From NCBI RefSeq assembly GCF_003269275.1, contig NZ_QLTS01000001.1, positions 652,768-716,767 of the forward strand: a stretch of 64,000 nucleotides of DNA, given 5' to 3'. A program made the position numbers and the translations under genes. Source of the stretch: Phascolarctobacterium faecium DSM 14760. Its GTDB lineage: Bacteria; Bacillota; Negativicutes; Acidaminococcales; Acidaminococcaceae. The notes beneath the pieces are model-generated. The model saw only the letters and a program-made list of their open reading frames with translations. It had not been told where the DNA came from and ran no database searches. Numbering within the stretch: position 1 is the first letter of the stretch; each line of letters begins with the position of its first letter. Below, in pieces: positions 27,856 to 37,776 of this stretch.

Positions 27856-27918
27856 TTTCTCAACAAAGTTTTCCTTATTTTTATACTTTATCAAACAACA
27901 CCGGAGGCAGTAGTTTAA

Positions 27919-28707
27919 ATGAAATTAGTTATCGACAATGTCAGCAAAAATTTCATCGATCCTCAAGGCAAACAGCTGTCTGTACTTGAAAACGTCAGCC
28001 TGACTGTACACAGCGAGGAATTTGTAGCTTTGGTAGGGCCTTCCGGCTGCGGTAAATCGACTCTGCTCAATCTTACAGCAGGGTTGCTGTCACCAAGCTA
28101 TGGGAGTATTTATTTCACAGATCTGACGGAAGGCCACACTCCTGCTATGGGCATCGTCTTCCAGGAAACAGGCCTGTTTCCCTGGCGCAGCGTTTATGAA
28201 AATATTGCCTTTGGACTTGAAGCCACAGGCGTACCAAAGACAGCACAGAAAGAACGGATCCATCACTATATCAATTTAGTTGGACTCGGCGGTTTTGAAA
28301 AAGCCTTTCCGCACCAGTTATCCGGCGGTATGCGGCAAAGAGTCGGTATCGCCAGGGCGCTTGTCATAAATCCTGACCTCCTTTTAATGGATGAACCATT
28401 TTCTGCTTTGGACGCACAAACTCGCACGATCATGCAGGAAGAACTTGTTACTCTTTGGGAAAAGACCAGACTCAGCACCTTATATGTTACTCACAATATT
28501 CAGGAAGCGGTAATGCTGGCTGACAGAGTCGTGCTTTTATCAAGACGCCCCGGTAAAGTCAGCAAAATCCTGACCATTGCAATTCCGCGAGCTGACAGGG
28601 AAAAAACTGAAAATACCGCTCAGATAGCCGAATTTATCCGCATCATCTGGGAACATATAAGCAGTGATGCCCGTGCGGCTCTGATGGAGGTGGAAGCTAA
28701 TGGCTGA
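27919..28707 (+). CDS. ABC transporter ATP-binding protein (SsuB/TauB type)
   Basis: 262 residues. Walker A GPSGCGKST, a Q-loop in VFQETGLFPW, signature LSGGMRQRVGIARAL and Walker B DLLLMDEPFSALD are complete. It belongs to the nitrate/sulfonate/taurine importer family. The next gene overlaps it by eight bases, so the membrane and ATPase parts are translated together. Confidence 0.94.
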   Translation: MKLVIDNVSKNFIDPQGKQLSVLENVSLTVHSEEFVALVGPSGCGKSTLLNLTAGLLSPSYGSIYFTDLTEGHTPAMGIVFQETGLFPWRSVYENIAFGLEATGVPKTAQKERIHHYINLVGLGGFEKAFPHQLSGGMRQRVGIARALVINPDLLLMDEPFSALDAQTRTIMQEELVTLWEKTRLSTLYVTHNIQEAVMLADRVVLLSRRPGKVSKILTIAIPRADREKTENTAQIAEFIRIIWEHISSDARAALMEVEANG

Positions 28708-29497
28708 ATATAAAATCCACAACCGTATGACTCACTGGCAGAAAACTTATCCGGCCTGGATATCTTTCGCTGCGATAGCCTTCTTACTGGCAGTATGGGA
28801 AATAATCTGCAGTACAGGTCTGATTTCCTCATTGTTTCTACCGGCACCAAGCGCAATCCTTACTGCACTCGGCAAGCTTATTACAAGCGGCGAAATCAGC
28901 CGCAGTCTGACAGCCAGTCTTTACCGCATTCTGCTGGGCTTTGCTTTAGGCAGCATCATCGGTTTGCTGGTAGGGCTCGTCACCGGCACCTCTGCGCTGA
29001 TGGACCGAATAGGAACACCGATCGTCAATGCCCTTTATCCGATCCCAAAAATCGCTTTACTGCCGCTTTTTATTCTCTGGCTTGGAATCGGTGAATTATC
29101 TAAAGTCACTATCATTGCTTTGGGCGTTTTCTTTCCCGTTGCGATGAATACCTATTCAGGTGTCAAAAACGTCGACACATTGCTGATCAAGGTAGCCGTC
29201 AGCTTTAATGCCAGCTGGTGGCTGACGATGAAAAGCGTAGTTCTGCCGAGCGCATTGCCGGTAATCTTTGCCGGGCTGCGTCTGGCAGCGGGCACTTCAC
29301 TGCTGCTACTTGTAGCTGCCGAAATGATCGCGGCACAAGAAGGTATCGGCGCTTTGATCCTGCATTATGGAGATCTGATGATCACCGACCGTTTAATGGC
29401 CGGCGTTATCGTTCTTTCACTCCTGGGACTCATTTTCAATTTAGGTCTGCAATGGCTGGAACATAAAATAGTACCCTGGAAGACCCAAAGCAAATAA
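28700..29497 (+). CDS. ABC transporter permease (SsuC/TauC type)
   Basis: 265 residues with about six membrane segments. The EAA-like loop, which contacts the ATPase, is visible around AVSFNASWWLTMKSVVLPSALPVIFAG. GGAGGTGGAAGCTA precedes the ATG within the end of the ATPase gene. It ends the importer operon and is followed by a bidirectional terminator. Confidence 0.93.
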   Translation: MAEYKIHNRMTHWQKTYPAWISFAAIAFLLAVWEIICSTGLISSLFLPAPSAILTALGKLITSGEISRSLTASLYRILLGFALGSIIGLLVGLVTGTSALMDRIGTPIVNALYPIPKIALLPLFILWLGIGELSKVTIIALGVFFPVAMNTYSGVKNVDTLLIKVAVSFNASWWLTMKSVVLPSALPVIFAGLRLAAGTSLLLLVAAEMIAAQEGIGALILHYGDLMITDRLMAGVIVLSLLGLIFNLGLQWLEHKIVPWKTQSK

Positions 29498-29501
29498 ACA
29501 T

Positions 29502-29540
29502 AAACCCCGCTGCGATTAATCGCAGCGGGGTTTATTTATC
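29502..29540. terminator. Bidirectional terminator between the importer and the aminotransferase gene
   Basis: A perfect 32-base palindrome (AAACCCCGCTGCGATT and its complement, 29502-29533) between two converging genes. T-rich tracts flank it in both directions. Confidence 0.9.
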
Positions 29541-29543
29541 CAA

Positions 29544-30722
29544 TTACATACATTCTCTGATAGCTTTCGCCATCCGTTTTACACCTTCGATGATTTTCTC
29601 TTCCGGCATATTGGAAAAATTGATACGCATATTACGGTCAGTTTTACCATTAGGGTAGAAGGCATCACCGGTAACGCCGGCAACCTTCATCTCGATACAT
29701 TTGTGGAAAACCTTATCAGCACTGCAGCCCTGCGGGAAAGTCAGCCACAGGAACAACCCGCCTTCAGGATGTGTCCATTCCGTACCTGCCGGAAATTCTT
29801 CCGCCATAGTTTTTAAAATCAGATCGCGGCGTTTTTTATAAAGGGCTTTGATCTCTTCAACATGCTTATCCAAATCATAATTTTCCATATAAGCGTCAGC
29901 TATCCCCTGGTCAAAATTAGAGGTATGCAGATCAGCGCTTTGTTTGATTTTTACATATTCACTGACAACGTCCTTAGAGGCAGCGACCCAGCCTAAACGC
30001 AGTCCCGGACAGAAAATCTTGGAAAAAGTGCCGAGGAACATAACCAGACCTTTGGTATCCATAGATTTTAAGGACGGTAATATCTCCCCTTCATAACGCA
30101 GCTCGCCATAAGGGTTGTCTTCCAGCACAGGCAGATTATGTTTGTTGATCACTTCCATAAACTTTTTGCGGCGTTCCAAACTCCAGGTACGACCGGTCGG
30201 ATTTTGGAAATCGGGGATAACATAAATAAATTTACAACGGTCGGTAGTGCTTAAGATTTTGTCCAATTCTTCCGGAATCAGACCAACATTATCAGTTGGC
30301 ACTTCTACAAAAGTAGGCTCATAGGCATTAAAGGCATTAAGTGCACCCAAATAAGAAGGACTTTCACATAAAACAACATCACCGGGATCAAGGAACAATT
30401 TACCTGCAAAATCGAGACACTGCTGTGAACCGGTAGTGATCAAAATCTCATCCGGATCAACCTCAGTATGATATTTATCTTTCATTCTGGCAGCAATTTT
30501 AGCCCTCAGAGTCGGACGCCCTTCGGTCGTGGCATACTGCAGCAGCTGCTGACCTTCTTTTTCCACCAGGTCATGTGATACTTTAGCTATTTCTTTCACC
30601 GGAAACAGTTCCGGTGCCGGTAAACCGCCGGCAAACGAAATAATATCCGGCTGTGCCGTCAATTTTAACAGTTCACGGATTTCAGACGATTGCATACGTT
30701 CCATACGTTTAGCAAATTTCAT
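29544..30722 (-). CDS. PLP-dependent aminotransferase, class I/II (MocR/2-aminoadipate transaminase type)
   Basis: 392 residues. ISFAGGLPAPELFP and LQYATTEGRPTLR at the N-terminus, YVIPDFQNPTGR in the middle and the lysine motif GTFSKIFCPGLRLGW place it with 2-aminoadipate and aromatic aminotransferases. There is no N-terminal GntR domain. The amino donor may be glutamate, which fits the next gene, glutamate dehydrogenase, but the two have separate signals. GGAGGGG precedes the start. Confidence 0.92.
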   Translation of the reverse strand: MKFAKRMERMQSSEIRELLKLTAQPDIISFAGGLPAPELFPVKEIAKVSHDLVEKEGQQLLQYATTEGRPTLRAKIAARMKDKYHTEVDPDEILITTGSQQCLDFAGKLFLDPGDVVLCESPSYLGALNAFNAYEPTFVEVPTDNVGLIPEELDKILSTTDRCKFIYVIPDFQNPTGRTWSLERRKKFMEVINKHNLPVLEDNPYGELRYEGEILPSLKSMDTKGLVMFLGTFSKIFCPGLRLGWVAASKDVVSEYVKIKQSADLHTSNFDQGIADAYMENYDLDKHVEEIKALYKKRRDLILKTMAEEFPAGTEWTHPEGGLFLWLTFPQGCSADKVFHKCIEMKVAGVTGDAFYPNGKTDRNMRINFSNMPEEKIIEGVKRMAKAIRECM

Positions 30723-30749
30723 AAGTTCTTCCCCTCCAACATTATTAGT

Positions 30750-30778
30750 TTGTACAATAATAGTAGCTACTTTGTACG
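30750..30778. promoter_or_regulatory. Cluster of palindromes before the aminotransferase gene
   Basis: TTGTACAA (30750-30757) is a palindrome; AGTAGCTACT (30762-30771) is a second; TTGTACG (30772-30778) repeats the first motif 22 bases on, two helical turns. They lie about 30-55 bases upstream of the start codon. Confidence 0.5.
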
Positions 30779-30901
30779 TTTATAATTAAAAATTCTATCA
30801 CTCTTACTAGAGCAAGTCAACGTATAAAATCAAAACGCAACAACTTTCTCGATTATTTGTTTACATTTGTCTTTTTAAAGCGCACCTTTTGCATCAGAGA
30901 A

Positions 30902-30928
30902 TAAAAAAGAGCGGCTTTTAGCCGCCCT
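30902..30928 (-). terminator. Terminator after gdhA
   Basis: Minus strand AGGGCGGC pairs with GCCGCTCT (30908-30928) around TAAAA, followed by six T, 11 bases past the gdhA stop codon. Confidence 0.88.
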
Positions 30929-30938
30929 TTTATTATTC

Positions 30939-32174
30939 TTAGTACATACCACGATATTTCATAGCTTCTGCCAAATGACCCAAAGCTACAATATAAGCCG
31001 CTGTACGCATATTAACTTTATGCTCCTTGGCAGTATCGTAAACTTTCTTGAAAGCATCTATCATCAGACTTTCCTGTTTTTCGATAACTTCTTCTTCAGT
31101 CCAGAAATAACGATACAGGTTTTGCACCCATTCGAAATAACTTACAGTTACACCGCCGCCATTAGCGAGGATATCAGGTACAACGAGAATACCTTTTTTG
31201 TCAAGAATCTTATCTGCATCAGGAGTTGTCGGTCCGTTAGCACCTTCAACGATTACCTTGGCCTGTACCTTGGCTGCGTTGGCTTTAGTCAGCTGCAGTT
31301 CCATTGCACACGGAGCAAGGATCGTAACATCCATAGCCAGCAGTTCTTCATTGCTGATGGGTTTTGAACCTTTATAACCAACAACGCTGCCTGTTTTCTG
31401 CAGATGTTTTTCAACATCATAAGGATTCATACCTTTGGGATTATGGATGGCACCGTTGATATCACTTAAAGCAACGATCTTTACACCCATATCATGGATC
31501 AGTTTAGCAGTCCAGCTGCCAACATTACCAAATCCCTGCACAGCGCAGGTAGCCTGCTTCGGCTTAATACCCAAAGCTTTGATAGCCTCGCCGGCAGCTA
31601 CCATAACGCCGCGTCCGGTAGCTGCGTTTCTGCCTAAAGAACCACCCAGACAGATCGGTTTGCCGGTAACGAAACCCGGTTCAAACTGGCCTTTAATCTT
31701 GCTGAATTCATCCATCATCCAGCCCATGATTTTAGCATTGGTATTCATATCAGGTGCCGGGATATCCATTTTCTCGCCGATGATCGGAGCGATCCTGTCA
31801 ATAAAGCCGCGAGTCAAGCCTTCCAGTTCTCTTTCAGAAAGTTTAGAAGGATCAACAACTATGCCGCCTTTGCCGCCGCCGTAAGGTAAACCTGCAACTG
31901 CGCATTTGCAGGTCATCCAGAAAGCCAGAGTCTTTACTTCGTCCATGTTGACTCCGGGATGATAACGAACGCCGCCTTTAGCCGGCCCCATAATGGTGCT
32001 GTGCTGACTGCGATAACCGGTAAATACTTTTGTAGTTCCATCGTCCATACGAACAGGAATGGAAACCTCCAGAGTACGTTCAGGAGTTGCGATAATGTCC
32101 GCAGCACTCGGGTCAAGTTTCATGACCTCAATTGCTTTGTTCAGAGGAATTTTTGCCATTTCAAACAGATTCAT
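30939..32174 (-). CDS. gdhA: Glutamate dehydrogenase
   Basis: 411 residues. The family core GGVRYHPGVNMDEVKTLAFWMTCK, the catalytic Lys motif PYGGGKGGI, the dinucleotide fold VQGFGNVG and the C-terminal ANGGGVTVSYFEW are present. Interconverts glutamate and 2-oxoglutarate with ammonia; in anaerobic amino-acid fermenters it often runs in the catabolic direction. GGAGG precedes the ATG. The 234 bases upstream contain a TATAAT-like element at about 32290 but no clear -35. Confidence 0.96.
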   Translation of the reverse strand: MNLFEMAKIPLNKAIEVMKLDPSAADIIATPERTLEVSIPVRMDDGTTKVFTGYRSQHSTIMGPAKGGVRYHPGVNMDEVKTLAFWMTCKCAVAGLPYGGGKGGIVVDPSKLSERELEGLTRGFIDRIAPIIGEKMDIPAPDMNTNAKIMGWMMDEFSKIKGQFEPGFVTGKPICLGGSLGRNAATGRGVMVAAGEAIKALGIKPKQATCAVQGFGNVGSWTAKLIHDMGVKIVALSDINGAIHNPKGMNPYDVEKHLQKTGSVVGYKGSKPISNEELLAMDVTILAPCAMELQLTKANAAKVQAKVIVEGANGPTTPDADKILDKKGILVVPDILANGGGVTVSYFEWVQNLYRYFWTEEEVIEKQESLMIDAFKKVYDTAKEHKVNMRTAAYIVALGHLAEAMKYRGMY

Positions 32175-32408
32175 AATGATGCCTCCTTTAAATATTTTTT
32201 AATTTAAGCATAATTTTATTACATTTCTAGTTATCCCTACATTCCAAAATACATAGTTGAATTTTGTATAATGTATCCCCTCAGCTTTATTATAACTCTA
32301 AGCACAAGCGGCAGTCTAGCTATTTTTATACGCACAAAGAAAATTTTTTGAAAATTTTAGCAATTTATACACTTTCTGCAAATTTATGCATTTTTAATAT
32401 TTTCCACA

Positions 32409-33611
32409 TCACAAACGAGGAAATTCCTCGTAAAGCTTCCCAAAATCCAAACCGCAAACGACCTTATTTTTGTATTGTTCCCGTAAATCTTCCATGCCAT
32501 TGCGCAAATGCTTCGAACTGATACCATATTCTATTGAAAGATAGGCTTCCACAAAAGCTGCCAGATGGTCGCAGCATTTTAACACAGTACCATCAACGGC
32601 CCTATATCCCTTACCGTTCTCATTATATTTTAGCCCAATCTCTTCCGGCCTGCAGGTAATCTTCTCACCGTCAACAACAGCCCGGTTACTGAATTCATCT
32701 TCAGTAAAGTACAGGATATCCTCATGCCAGCTATGCGGTAGCAGCGGCAGCAATTTTTCTGCAACCTGACGTTTTTCAATATCCTTGATCAGATCGTCCA
32801 GCCCCTGGATCGAGCGTTTGATCGGCGAAATAATGTCTCGGGTCAGCACCTCAGGCAGGTCGTGGAATAATCCACACAGAAAATCATTGACGATACGCTC
32901 ATCTGAAGCCTGCATTTTTACAGCACAGAAATATGCCAGAGCAGCTACGATCAGCACATGGCCCATTACTGAAGTTTCCGGCACACGCGGAGACTGCGCC
33001 CAGCGTTTCTGAAAACGCAGCTGACCTACCAGATCAACAAACTTGCTGGTCTTACCTTTCAGCGACAATTTCTGCACTCCTGCAAGATCATAGTGATCCT
33101 CGATCTCACTTTCTATAGCCGCTTTCGTTTCCTCAACACCGTAAATGCCCTGATTGAAATGATAAATAATACCAAATTCCCACTGAGTGGCCAGATAATG
33201 TGCAGCACGCAGAAGTTTCTTTTCCAGATAATTTTCCTGTGGTTCATCAAAATGTCTCTGCATTTTAGCCATAAAAACAGTATCCAGATCAGGTATCCGC
33301 TGCCGCAGTTCCTCATAAACCCAACTATTGAGTTTTTTACCATGCACACGCATCAATTCATGGAACACCGGCGGCTTGATATCAGTCAGCACGATCCGAT
33401 GCAGAAATTCAAAAATACCGCCTTCGATCAGTACTCGCCAGTTCAGTTTTGCCTGATGATCCTGCTCCTCATACTTTGCAAGCACATACAAAATCATCAT
33501 TTTATGCGCTTGCTTATCCAGCTCCGTGAAGCCGTTAGGACGGATGTGATCGTTCCAGCGCTGAATGTGCGCCGCTTCATATAAAAATTCTACAAAAACC
33601 TTATTCAGCAT
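32409..33611 (-). CDS. HD-domain hydrolase (YfbR-like HD_3 type)
   Basis: 400 residues. HIQRWNDHIRP at residues 15-25 and a later VMGHVLIVAALAYF...FHDLPEVLTRDIISPIK give the His, His-Asp and Glu pattern of HD phosphohydrolases. The PEVLTRDI element is like that of 5'-deoxynucleotidases, but the first 180 residues form an extra domain I do not recognise. Probably metal-dependent; the substrate is not known. It lies 18 bases upstream of the muramidase gene end, on the same strand. Confidence 0.75.
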   Translation of the reverse strand: MLNKVFVEFLYEAAHIQRWNDHIRPNGFTELDKQAHKMMILYVLAKYEEQDHQAKLNWRVLIEGGIFEFLHRIVLTDIKPPVFHELMRVHGKKLNSWVYEELRQRIPDLDTVFMAKMQRHFDEPQENYLEKKLLRAAHYLATQWEFGIIYHFNQGIYGVEETKAAIESEIEDHYDLAGVQKLSLKGKTSKFVDLVGQLRFQKRWAQSPRVPETSVMGHVLIVAALAYFCAVKMQASDERIVNDFLCGLFHDLPEVLTRDIISPIKRSIQGLDDLIKDIEKRQVAEKLLPLLPHSWHEDILYFTEDEFSNRAVVDGEKITCRPEEIGLKYNENGKGYRAVDGTVLKCCDHLAAFVEAYLSIEYGISSKHLRNGMEDLREQYKNKVVCGLDFGKLYEEFPRL

Positions 33612-33629
33612 TTACTTCCAATCCTTTCA

Positions 33630-34862
33630 TTATTTATAAAGCAGATACGGCCGCACCTGCTCAGCAAACTCCTGTGCTTCCCTGTCCCAACGCGGCAGCA
33701 GGCGCTCTAATGGCACCCCCACGCGCAAAGCCGTTTCGCCCAGGGCAATATCTATTTTATAGCCTTTACCGCCATAGCGGGCCGGGTAAACAACCTTGTC
33801 AGGATACAGTTCTTCAATGCAGCGCAGGATATTCGCCCCGGTAAGCGCGGCACGATATATCTCCGCATCAGTAATATAAATTTCCACACCCTGGCACAGC
33901 TCTTTTGCAAACGCTCCGTAAGCTGGAATAAAAGCCGCCGGTCTGAAATACACGCCTGGCAGCTGCAAACTGTTCAATTTATCCGCAACCGCATCTTTTT
34001 CAGCAAAGGGAGCACCTACATAATAAAATGGTTTTGTTGTTCCGATACCAACCGAAAGGTTAGTATCCCCCAAAATACCCGTAGTCACGTAATATAAAGC
34101 CGTAGCAGCTGTAGGTATCTGCGGCGAAGTGCCTACCCACGGCAGCCCCGTATCCTGCCAGTACATTTTCCGCTGCCAGCCCTTCATCGGAATCACCGTC
34201 AAATCAAGGCCAAGCTTCTGCGTATCGTTGATATATCTGGCATATTCCCCGATAGTCAGTCCATGACGCAGAGGCACCGGATAAAGGCCGATAAAGCTTG
34301 CCTGTTCTTGACGCAGCAGCGGCCCCTCCATCAATCCCCCAATCGGGTTGGGACGGTCGAAAACAACAAACTTTTTACCGGCTTTAGCACATTCTTCCAT
34401 AGCATAGGCCATTGTTGAAACATAAGTATAATGCCGGGCACCCACATCCTGAATATCAACAGTCATCACATCGATCGAATCCAGCATTGCCGGCGTTGGC
34501 CGTCTTGCCGCTCCATACAGACTGTATACCTTCACACCTTTGTATTCAGCGCCGTCCACATCGTCTCCGGCAGCCACGGCGCCGAACAAACCATGCTCCG
34601 GCACAAAAATCCCTGTCAGATCAGTATGCGCCAGTAAAATATCCTCACTGCTGCGCAGCTTACTGTCAACACCGGTCTGATTTGTAATCAGACCCACACG
34701 CTTCCCTGCAAACAGCTGCTCATACTCGCCGATGCGTTCGATCCCTAACGTTACCGTCGGGCTATGCACCGATTTTTTATCCTGATCACGCCTGCCGGCA
34801 TCAGCGCAGCCGGTTATTAAAACAACTACCAACAAAATCAATGCCAGTATCAATCGTTTCAT
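33630..34862 (-). CDS. namZ: Exo-beta-N-acetylmuramidase NamZ-like lipoprotein (DUF1343)
   Basis: 410 residues. The signal peptide ends in the lipobox VLITGC, so it is probably a surface lipoprotein. The DUF1343 core is seen in GKRVGLITNQTG, FVPEHGLFG and DRPNPIGG; such enzymes (GH171) remove MurNAc from peptidoglycan fragments. I start at ATG 34862, which has GGAGG 10 bases upstream; the frame is open further but lacks a site. The function fits cell-wall recycling. Confidence 0.88.
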   Translation of the reverse strand: MKRLILALILLVVVLITGCADAGRRDQDKKSVHSPTVTLGIERIGEYEQLFAGKRVGLITNQTGVDSKLRSSEDILLAHTDLTGIFVPEHGLFGAVAAGDDVDGAEYKGVKVYSLYGAARRPTPAMLDSIDVMTVDIQDVGARHYTYVSTMAYAMEECAKAGKKFVVFDRPNPIGGLMEGPLLRQEQASFIGLYPVPLRHGLTIGEYARYINDTQKLGLDLTVIPMKGWQRKMYWQDTGLPWVGTSPQIPTAATALYYVTTGILGDTNLSVGIGTTKPFYYVGAPFAEKDAVADKLNSLQLPGVYFRPAAFIPAYGAFAKELCQGVEIYITDAEIYRAALTGANILRCIEELYPDKVVYPARYGGKGYKIDIALGETALRVGVPLERLLPRWDREAQEFAEQVRPYLLYK

Positions 34863-34986
34863 TAATAAAAAGCCTCCAAATTTTGGAATTTTTCCGCAAA
34901 AAATCATCAAAAACTGTCATTATTGCGTATGAGTATCAATATTCTCTGTTTTTTAGCAAAATACCTCTAAATTTTACAAAAAATTA

Positions 34987-35016
34987 TTGAATTTTTGGGT
35001 CAAATCTGTATATAAT
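34987..35016 (+). promoter_or_regulatory. Putative promoter of the pot operon
   Basis: TTGAAT (34987-34992), 18 bases, TATAAT (35011-35016), 58 bases before the potA start. Confidence 0.65.
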
Positions 35017-35074
35017 AAGTTGTTATCTGCATAAGGATAAAATCTGCATTACGAAAGGTTGTGACAAGCAAAAA

Positions 35075-36079
35075 ATGAAAGAAATGGTCCGTTTACAGGG
35101 AATCACAAAAAAATTTGGTAATAACGTCATTATCCCCTCTCTCGATCTGACAATTTACGATGGAGAATTTATTACGTTGCTCGGTCCTTCCGGCTGCGGC
35201 AAAACCACTTTGCTGCGCATGATCGCCGGCCTGGAAACTCCTACCGAGGGCAGTATCTATCTGGACGACGAAAACGTCACTGCCTTGCCGCCCTATAAAC
35301 GTGATGTGAATATGGTATTTCAACATTACGCGTTATTCCCTCACATGACTGTTGAGGAAAACATAAAATTCGGCCTGATGATGAAAAAAGTTCCTGCCGA
35401 TGAACAAAAGGAACGTGTTGCTCAGGTCCTTTATCTTACCCAGCTCGAAGAGTTCCGCAACCGCCGTCCCCAGCAAATGTCCGGCGGACAGCAGCAGCGT
35501 GTCGCAATTGCCCGCGCTTTGGTCAACAATCCCAAGGTCCTCTTACTGGACGAGCCTTTGGGCGCGCTGGATTACCAGCTGCGCAAAAATCTGCAGCTGG
35601 AACTAAAAAACCTTCAGCGCGGTCTGGGTCTGACCTTCATCTATGTAACGCACGATCAGGAAGAGGCATTGACGATGTCTGACCGCATCGTCGTAATGAA
35701 TAAAGGCGTTATCGAACAGGACGACAATCCTGATAATATTTATCATTATCCTTCCACAAAATTTGTTGCCAAATTCATCGGCGAAAGTAATTTCTTCGAT
35801 ACTGAAACTGAAACTTTGGCCCTGCGGCCGGAAAAGCTGAACCTCTGCGAAGAAGCTGAAAGCGAAGACAAAGCCGCAGCGCATCCCGAGCCTGCTTTTT
35901 ACGGCACCGTCGTCGATGTTGTCTTCTACGGCACTATCGACAAAGTCTTTGTCCGTCTTGACAACTCGAACCAGACCGTAGTCGCATATCAGTACTTTGA
36001 CGACGTCAAACGCTGGACGCCCGACGAACGCGTCGGCATCTGGTGGTACGAAAGAGACGAGGTGAAAGTACAGCGATGA
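35075..36079 (+). CDS. potA: Spermidine/putrescine ABC transporter ATP-binding protein
   Basis: 334 residues. Walker [10 protein letters not shown]-loop [11 protein letters not shown], signature [15 protein letters not shown] and Walker [13 protein letters not shown] are intact. A C-terminal regulatory TOBE-like domain follows residue 240 (LRPEKLNL). No strong ribosome site is close to the ATG; AAAGG is 15 bases away. First gene of potABCD; it overlaps potB by four bases. Confidence 0.94.
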   Translation: MKEMVRLQGITKKFGNNVIIPSLDLTIYDGEFITLLGPSGCGKTTLLRMIAGLETPTEGSIYLDDENVTALPPYKRDVNMVFQHYALFPHMTVEENIKFGLMMKKVPADEQKERVAQVLYLTQLEEFRNRRPQQMSGGQQQRVAIARALVNNPKVLLLDEPLGALDYQLRKNLQLELKNLQRGLGLTFIYVTHDQEEALTMSDRIVVMNKGVIEQDDNPDNIYHYPSTKFVAKFIGESNFFDTETETLALRPEKLNLCEEAESEDKAAAHPEPAFYGTVVDVVFYGTIDKVFVRLDNSNQTVVAYQYFDDVKRWTPDERVGIWWYERDEVKVQR

Positions 36080-36936
36080 TGAAAAACGGTAAACTGCTGG
36101 TAGCGCCGGCCCTGCTCTGGCTCAGCATCTTTTTCGTTATACCGCTGCTGATCGTCGTTGCAGTGTCCTTTGCCGGACGCACACCGTATGGACAGGTCAT
36201 CTTTTCTTTTACCATTGATAACTACCTGCGGTTTTTGGAACCCTTATACCTTAAAATTTTTGCAGATACCCTGGTCGTAGCTATCGTAACTACGCTTGCC
36301 ACGATCCTGATGGGTTACCCGCTGGCCTATACCATAGCCCAGCTGCCTAAAAAATGGCAGCAGCCAGGTCTGATACTGGTCATGATCCCTTTCTGGATCA
36401 ATTTTCTGATCCGTTCCTATGCCTGGGTCATTATCCTGCGTTCACAGGGCGTAGTCAATACGCTGCTGTTGAATCTGGGCCTTATCGACCAGCCGCTGCA
36501 GATGCTTTACAATGATATGGCCGTTATGCTTGGTATGGTCTATGCACTGCTGCCCTTTATGGTGCTGCCGATCTATGTATCTATCGAACAGCTGGATACC
36601 CGGCTTTTAGAAGCAGCATCCGATCTGGGTGCCAAACCGCTGACAGCCTTTCGTAAAGTTACTCTGCCCCTGACCATGCCCGGTATTGCTGCCGGTACAA
36701 TTCTGGTCTTCATTTCTTCGCTGGGGATGTTCGTTGTTCCCGACGTTATGGGCGGTGCTAAATCGGCGCTCATCGGCAATCTCATCCAAAACCAGTTCCT
36801 GTCAGCCCGTGACTGGCCCTTTGGCTCAGCGCTCTCCATAGTGCTGGCCGTACTGAGTCTGGTGCTGATCATCCTGTACTACAAAGCTCTGCAGGCACAG
36901 GAAGGAGGTGACGGCGATGCAAAAGACGTGGCGTAG
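36076..36936 (+). CDS. potB: Spermidine/putrescine ABC transporter permease
   Basis: 286 residues with six hydrophobic segments. The EAA loop is [31 protein letters not shown]. The ATG at 36076 overlaps the potA stop (ATGA) with GAGGTG upstream; the frame is open before it but without support. Works as a heterodimer with PotC. Confidence 0.94.
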   Translation: MMKNGKLLVAPALLWLSIFFVIPLLIVVAVSFAGRTPYGQVIFSFTIDNYLRFLEPLYLKIFADTLVVAIVTTLATILMGYPLAYTIAQLPKKWQQPGLILVMIPFWINFLIRSYAWVIILRSQGVVNTLLLNLGLIDQPLQMLYNDMAVMLGMVYALLPFMVLPIYVSIEQLDTRLLEAASDLGAKPLTAFRKVTLPLTMPGIAAGTILVFISSLGMFVVPDVMGGAKSALIGNLIQNQFLSARDWPFGSALSIVLAVLSLVLIILYYKALQAQEGGDGDAKDVA

Positions 36937-37714
36937 CCATCTGATGGTAGCCTATTCTTTAGCTATTCTGGCTTTCCTTTATCTGCCGCTGCTGATCCTG
37001 GCCATGTATTCTTTCAACGAATCAAGGATCAACGCCGTCTGGACAGGCTTCACCTTCAACTGGTATGAAGCTCTTTTCCAAAACCGCCGCGTTTTAGAGG
37101 CACTCACCAACAGCCTTTTTATTGCTGTGATCTCTACAATAGCCTCGACTACGCTGGGCACGATAGCCGCTATCGCGCTCAATCGTTACCAATACAAGTA
37201 CAAACCGGTCATCAACGGCCTCTTATACCTGCCGATCCTGATCCCGGAAATCGTTATGGGTCTTTCCCTGCTGGTACTATTTGCCCAGGCACAGGTACCG
37301 CTTGGTAAAACTACCCTTATCCTTGCACACATCACCTTCTGTGTTTCCTTCGTTGTCATCACTGTCAACGCCAGACTGGAAGGTATGCGGCATGAACTGG
37401 AACAGGCAGCAATGGACCTGTATGCGACTCCGTGGAAGACCTTCCGCTACGTCACATTACCGCTGGCACTGCCAGGTATCGTGGCCGGCGCTCTGATCGC
37501 CTTTACGCTATCTATCGACGACTTTATTATCAGCTTCTTTGTGGCAGGTCCCAATTCTACTACGCTGCCGCTTTACATCTACGCTATGGTCAAACGCGGC
37601 ATCTCACCCGAGATCAACGCCCTGTCCACACTGCTGATGTTCGCAACGATCACGCTGGTCGTGATCGCTCAGATCCTGCAGCCGCAGCACACATCTGATA
37701 AAAACTCCGATTGA
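36917..37714 (+). CDS. potC: Spermidine/putrescine ABC transporter permease
   Basis: 265 residues, six hydrophobic segments. The EAA loop is GMRHELEQAAMDLYATPWKTFRYVTLPLALPGI. I start at ATG 36917, eight bases after GGAGG, inside the end of potB. The membrane pair PotBC matches the two-permease layout of polyamine importers. Confidence 0.94.
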   Translation: MQKTWRSHLMVAYSLAILAFLYLPLLILAMYSFNESRINAVWTGFTFNWYEALFQNRRVLEALTNSLFIAVISTIASTTLGTIAAIALNRYQYKYKPVINGLLYLPILIPEIVMGLSLLVLFAQAQVPLGKTTLILAHITFCVSFVVITVNARLEGMRHELEQAAMDLYATPWKTFRYVTLPLALPGIVAGALIAFTLSIDDFIISFFVAGPNSTTLPLYIYAMVKRGISPEINALSTLLMFATITLVVIAQILQPQHTSDKNSD

Positions 37715-37776
37715 TATCACAACTAACTGTGATACAATATAAACAACAAATAAAATTATGAAAGGGTGATCCGACA

